Shown here: positions 60,753 to 64,000 of the stretch, piece by piece | Layout: each line of letters opens with the position of its first letter | Numbering within the stretch: the first letter of the stretch is position 1 | NCBI RefSeq assembly: GCF_030815585.1 | Contig: NZ_JAUSWY010000001.1 | Location: 2,108,001-2,172,000, forward strand | Direction: 5' to 3' | DNA: 64,000 bases | From: Arthrobacter pascens | Lineage (GTDB): Bacteria > Actinomycetota > Actinomycetes > Actinomycetales > Micrococcaceae | Notes under the pieces: model-generated | The model's database searches: none | The model's input: the letters and a program-made list of their open reading frames with translations, nothing else | Told to the model about the DNA's origin: nothing | Translations under genes and position numbers: made by a program

Positions 60753-62024
60753 TTATTTGGTATCGAGGATCTTTTGAACGGAGGTCTGCGTCTCGCGCAG
60801 CAGGTCCTGGATGTTTTCTCCGGCCACCGCACGCTGGGTGAGCTTGTCGACGGCGGTCAGGACGTCGGTGCTGTTCACGACACCTGGCAGCAGGGGCCGG
60901 CCGAACTCGGACTGCTTGGTCAGGGCTTCAACCACGGGGTTCGCTGCAACGTCGGCGGCGGGGATGTCGGACCGCAGCGGGGGCCACCCGGACCCGAGGG
61001 ACCAGGCAGTGGCCGTCTCCTTCTGAAGGAAGTAGGTAAAGAACTTTTGGGCAGCAGCGGTTTTGGCTTCATCCTTCTGTGAGGTAATGCCCATGGAGAT
61101 GCCGATGGCGGATGCAGCCTGGGCCTCCGGACCTGCCGGAACAGCCGCGATACCGTAGTCGATCTTGCTTTCCGCGGCGATGGAGGACATCCACGGTCCG
61201 CCCAGGTACATAGCGGCCTTCCCGCTGCTGAACAGCTTGTCACCGGCTATGCCATCAAGGCCGGACGGGGAAATCTTGTCGTTGCGGATGGCCTCAACCC
61301 AGGTCTGCAGGGTCTCGGCATTCTCCGGCGAATCCACCACAGCCTTCCCATCCCTGACGATGTCTCCGCCGTTGCCGTAGAAGAGTGAGGGCCAGACGCC
61401 GTTGGCGACCGTGGCGTGATCAGGAAGGCCAAGGCCGAACTGCTCCGGAGTGCCGTCGTTGTTTTCGTCAACGGTGAGCTTTTTGGCCGCTGCAATCCAT
61501 TCCTCCCAGGTGGCGGGAGGGGCGGTCATGCCGGCCTTGGCGAACAGGGCCTTGTTGTAGAACATGGCCAGTGGCACGAATCCGGACGGGACGCCATACT
61601 TGTGGCCGTTGACTGTTTCCATGTCGGCGGCCGCCGGGATCAGCTTGTCCAGGTTGCTGGCCGGATCCTTGTAAAAATCGTCGAGTTCAACAAAAGCGCC
61701 CTTGTCCGCGTATACGGGAAGCCGCTCCGCCGGCATGGCCACGATGTCGGGCCCGTTCCCGGAGGACAACGCCGGAAGGAGCGTGTCATCAATGACCGAC
61801 CAAGGGTTGGTCTGGACCTTGATGCTGACATCGCCCTGGGAGGCGTTGAAGTCCTCCACGATCTTGTTCAGGACTTTGCCGTCGGCCTCGGTATAGCCGT
61901 GCCAGAATGTCAGCTCCGCCTTGGAGCCTTCCTTGTTTGCCTGGCCCGCACCTGTGCCGGAGCAGGAGGTGAGGGCCAGCGATGCGGCCGCAACCGCGGT
62001 GAGAATTGTGAGCGACCTGTTCAT
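60753..62024 (-). CDS. Sugar ABC transporter substrate-binding lipoprotein
   Basis: 423 residues, family 1 solute-binding protein with lipoprotein signal (AAASLALTSCSG, lipidated Cys21). The ligand cleft region includes ELTFWHGYTEADGKVLNKIVEDFNAS. TGGAAGGGCC precedes the ATG. It is the first gene of the operon after the LacI regulator. The ligand is probably a beta-linked oligosaccharide or glucoside given the downstream GH1 gene. Confidence 0.92.
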   Translation of the reverse strand: MNRSLTILTAVAAASLALTSCSGTGAGQANKEGSKAELTFWHGYTEADGKVLNKIVEDFNASQGDVSIKVQTNPWSVIDDTLLPALSSGNGPDIVAMPAERLPVYADKGAFVELDDFYKDPASNLDKLIPAAADMETVNGHKYGVPSGFVPLAMFYNKALFAKAGMTAPPATWEEWIAAAKKLTVDENNDGTPEQFGLGLPDHATVANGVWPSLFYGNGGDIVRDGKAVVDSPENAETLQTWVEAIRNDKISPSGLDGIAGDKLFSSGKAAMYLGGPWMSSIAAESKIDYGIAAVPAGPEAQAASAIGISMGITSQKDEAKTAAAQKFFTYFLQKETATAWSLGSGWPPLRSDIPAADVAANPVVEALTKQSEFGRPLLPGVVNSTDVLTAVDKLTQRAVAGENIQDLLRETQTSVQKILDTK

Positions 62025-62075
62025 GTCGGCCCTTCCAGAGAAGTGGGACTTCCGTGTCCCTGAAGCTGGTATGTC

Positions 62076-62107
62076 CGTTTAGGTAAACGTTGTACGTAAA
62101 CGTTGTA
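62076..62107 (-). promoter_or_regulatory. LacI-type operator region of the beta-glucoside operon
   Basis: CGTTTAGGTAAACG (62076-62089) is an inverted repeat overlapping two direct copies of GTAAACGTTGTA (62083-62094 and 62096-62107, 13-base period). It lies about 55 bases before the binding-protein start. The AACGTT cores fit LacI-family operators. Confidence 0.6.
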
Positions 62108-62160
62108 TCAAGCATGCGATGTCATTCGCTGACGGTCAAGAGCTTCCCGGAAAATTTCTT

Positions 62161-63207
62161 TCAGGCAGCGCTGTTGGCGCCAGATACGCCTTTCAGGGCC
62201 CCTCCGGAGGACTCGCGGACCTGGAGCAGGAAGTCTGTCTCTATCTCCCGCGCGTCCAGTTCAGCACCGCCTTCAATGCGGCGAAGCAGCGTCTCCACTG
62301 CAGCCTTGGCGATCTTGTCCCTGCGGGGGTTCACGGTCGAAAGCGCCGGCAGGGAGTACCGCGTTTCATCCAGGTCATCGAACCCGACGATCGCTACATC
62401 CTCCGGGATACGCACGCCGGCCTCCTGCAGAACACGCATCGCACCAAGGGCCAGGGTGTCGTTGAACGCGAAGACCGCGTTGAACGACAGGCCGTCCTTG
62501 AGGAGCTTCGTCATTGCCGCCGCTCCGCCGCGCCGATGCCAGGAGTCGGCATAGCACACCAGATTCGGGTCAAAGGACAGTCCGGCGGCCTCGAGGGCCT
62601 CCCGGTATCCGGCCAGGCGGAGTTCAGCGGAAGCGACGATATCACCCTCATGGGCAGCCAAGGCCAGGACACGGCGACGGCCTGCTGCGAGCAAATGTTC
62701 CGTTGCGGCGCGGGCGCCTGATGTGTTTGCCATGGTGATGCGGTCCACCTGGCCGTCGAAGGACGTGTCGCCAAGGACGACCAGCGGCGTGTCAACACCC
62801 TTCAGGAGTTCGGCGTCCGAGGCACCCAGCGTCAGGGAACTGTAGATGACGCCGTCCACCATGTGCCGGTGTTGGCCACGAAGGGCGGCCAGTTCGTTTT
62901 CGCGGCCGCTGCCGATCGGCTCAATGAGCACCGCGAGCCCCCGTTCTGCGGCGGCGCGCATCACCGCATCGGCGAGTTCGGCAAAGTAGGCAGTGGTGAG
63001 GTCAGGAATGATCAGGCCGATGACGCCCGAACGCCCGGACCTCAGATTCCGCGCCGACAGGTTTGGGCGGTAACCCAGCTGCTCAATTGCGTCCTCAACA
63101 CGCTTCCGGGTCTCCGGCCTCAGCTGCGGATGCCCATTGATCACATTGGACACCGTCTTAATGGAAAAACCACTGACTCGTGCAACATCCCGGATCGTGA
63201 CAGACAC
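62161..63207 (-). CDS. LacI-family regulator of beta-glucoside locus
   Basis: 348 residues from a GTG at 63207 preceded by AAGGAGTGGC. The helix-turn-helix VTIRDVARVSGFSIKTVSNVINGH is followed by the hinge helix and a sugar-binding-type effector domain. It is encoded directly upstream of the importer operon on the same strand. Repeated GTACAACGT elements occur before this gene and, in complement, before the importer operon, pointing to control of both by this protein. Confidence 0.92.
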   Translation of the reverse strand: MSVTIRDVARVSGFSIKTVSNVINGHPQLRPETRKRVEDAIEQLGYRPNLSARNLRSGRSGVIGLIIPDLTTAYFAELADAVMRAAAERGLAVLIEPIGSGRENELAALRGQHRHMVDGVIYSSLTLGASDAELLKGVDTPLVVLGDTSFDGQVDRITMANTSGARAATEHLLAAGRRRVLALAAHEGDIVASAELRLAGYREALEAAGLSFDPNLVCYADSWHRRGGAAAMTKLLKDGLSFNAVFAFNDTLALGAMRVLQEAGVRIPEDVAIVGFDDLDETRYSLPALSTVNPRRDKIAKAAVETLLRRIEGGAELDAREIETDFLLQVRESSGGALKGVSGANSAA

Positions 63208-63256
63208 GCCACTCCTTCCCCCGCCTCATGGCCTGAATATACGGGCCTGTCCTTAG

Positions 63257-63289
63257 GGTACAACGTGGGAAGTGATCCGGTACAACGTG
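63257..63289 (-). promoter_or_regulatory. Repeated GTACAACGT elements upstream of LacI gene
   Basis: GGTACAACGTG occurs at 63257-63267 and again at 63279-63289 (22-base period). The core GTACAACGT is the complement of the ACGTTGTAC found before the binding-protein gene, suggesting autoregulation by the LacI protein. Confidence 0.5.
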
Positions 63290-63519
63290 AGTAGCGGGGG
63301 GTTATGAGGCGTTTTCAAACGGACGTCTTCTCGAAGCCGCTGAAGAAGGAAACGTTCCGCAGAAGTCCTCCAGTTGAGGAGTCGGCGGTATCGGGTTCGA
63401 GGCGATCGAGCTCCCAAAGCAGCGTATGAGGCAGCCGTTGAGCATCGATCCCACCTGCCGGGCCGGACTGTGCTGCTCGCAGCACAGTCCGCCAAAGCCT
63501 CACTGCTTGGCTACTACCG

Positions 63520-63798
63520 GAACAGCCGCTGGCCGGAGAGCATAAATCCGCCACCGCCCGGACAGAGGCAGTCCGCTTCGCTAAGCGCATCACCGTGCTC
63601 GATGCCGAGCTCAAGGACAACAACACCCGCACCACCGAACTCCTCGAGGCAAGCCCCGCGGCTCCCCTATTGGAGGAGACCGGCATCGGCGGCCCCGTCA
63701 CCGCCGCCGTGGTCTACACGGCCTGGTCGCATCTAGGCCGGGTTCGTTCCGAGGCCGTGTTCGCCACCATCGCCGGCGTGAACCCTATCCAGGTATAG
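63520..63798 (+). pseudogene. IS110-family transposase fragment
   Basis: The frame contains the characteristic C-terminal region of IS110 transposases: HKSATARTEAVRFAKRITVLDAEL, ETGIGGPVTAAVVYTAW, SEAVFATIAGVNPI. The N-terminal catalytic DEDD domain is missing and the frame stops just after GVNPIQV, so it is a remnant without function. It lies between the beta-glucoside locus and the sulfurtransferase gene. Confidence 0.75.
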
Positions 63799-63928
63799 AA
63801 GATTCGGATCATGAACGACTGGCACCAGGCTACTTAGTCAGTTACGGCGCCGAGGCTGGAGGTGCGGTGTAGACCGGCCATCTATGGCTCCGGAGACGGT
63901 AGCCGAACTACTCGCCCAAACAGGAACT

Positions 63929-64000
63929 TCAATTACCTACTGCTATGGGAGCCCGTACAGCGTTGCCCCATTCGGTCCATGAGCCGTCGTAGTTTCTCAC
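63929..64000 (-). CDS. Thiosulfate sulfurtransferase (rhodanese) C-terminus, partial
   Basis: The minus-strand frame entering from the window edge reads VRNYDGSWTEWGNAVRAPIAV and stops at 63929. This is the characteristic end of SseA-type two-domain rhodaneses, in which the YDGSW-EWG segment follows the catalytic loop. The rest of the gene lies outside the window. Confidence 0.75.
   Translation of the reverse strand: MRNYDGSWTEWGNAVRAPIAVGN

Noticed and set aside
63315..63701. Minus-strand frame of 128 codons downstream of the LacI gene
   Set aside because: It overlaps the IS110 transposase fragment, whose plus-strand frame has clear family sequence.
1..64000. CRISPR arrays, rRNA genes, replication origin
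   Set aside because: No regularly spaced direct repeats with unique spacers, no rRNA-like sequence and no DnaA-box cluster were seen by eye.

Overview
The window is a high-GC, gene-dense stretch typical of a soil actinobacterium. Protein family resemblance suggests Arthrobacter sensu lato (Micrococcaceae): an HpaD/MndD-like extradiol dioxygenase, a SulP-carbonic anhydrase fusion, a GH68 levansucrase, Bug/Tct transport and LacI- or GntR-controlled catabolic blocks. This placement is inference; no rRNA gene or complete tRNA gene is present. Most of the window is accessory catabolism, with scars of recombination (tRNA 3'-end fragment, resolvase and IS110 remnants, truncated genes).

Layout. 1-3.6 kb: end of a ferredoxin reductase and a SulP-carbonic anhydrase fusion. 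3.6-6.6 kb: a gene-poor interval around a secreted levansucrase. 6.6-26.0 kb: one large catabolic block. A leftward operon (MFS transporter, CoA-transferase, acyl-CoA dehydrogenase, FadB-type enzyme, thiolase, two small ORFs) diverges from a LacI-type regulator. Rightward genes follow: extradiol dioxygenase, CMD-family protein, alcohol-dehydrogenase-like protein; then a divergent cupin; then FAH hydrolase, 2-hydroxyacid dehydrogenase, an unusual enolase paralog, an APH-fold kinase, a second FAH protein and a quinone-oxidoreductase-like protein. Five copies of a 16-bp operator (consensus GTGCTAWCGWTAGCAC) sit at its promoters, so it looks like a single LacI regulon.

26-31 kb: miscellaneous genes (CbbX-like AAA ATPase, XRE regulator with divergent SDR, a truncated F420-type reductase gene, a ROK regulator). 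31.3-48.6 kb: a roughly symmetric amino-acid or amine catabolic cluster. A leftward arm (HAD, FAD oxidase, hydroxylysine-kinase-like APH, class III PLP enzyme, solute-binding protein) faces a rightward arm (HAD, RidA, D-threonine-aldolase-like enzyme, SDR, FAD oxidase, ABC importer, second FAD oxidase, aldehyde dehydrogenase, GntR), followed by a second GntR gene. The binding protein and one FAD oxidase are present in both arms as near-identical inverted copies. A palindrome TCGTCGA-CAA-TCGACGA marks its promoters.

48.6-56.9 kb: resolvase remnant, MFS transporter, LysR regulator, PrpF-like isomerase, a tripartite tricarboxylate importer with fused TctA-TctB, UspA and a small protein. 57.5-63.2 kb: a leftward beta-glucoside locus (LacI, ABC binding protein, two permeases, GH1). 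63.5-64 kb: an IS110 fragment and the C-terminus of a sulfurtransferase. The most novel-looking content is the LacI regulon with the enolase paralog that has lost two active-site residues and is translationally coupled to a kinase. Second is the palindromic kinase/phospho-lyase cluster.
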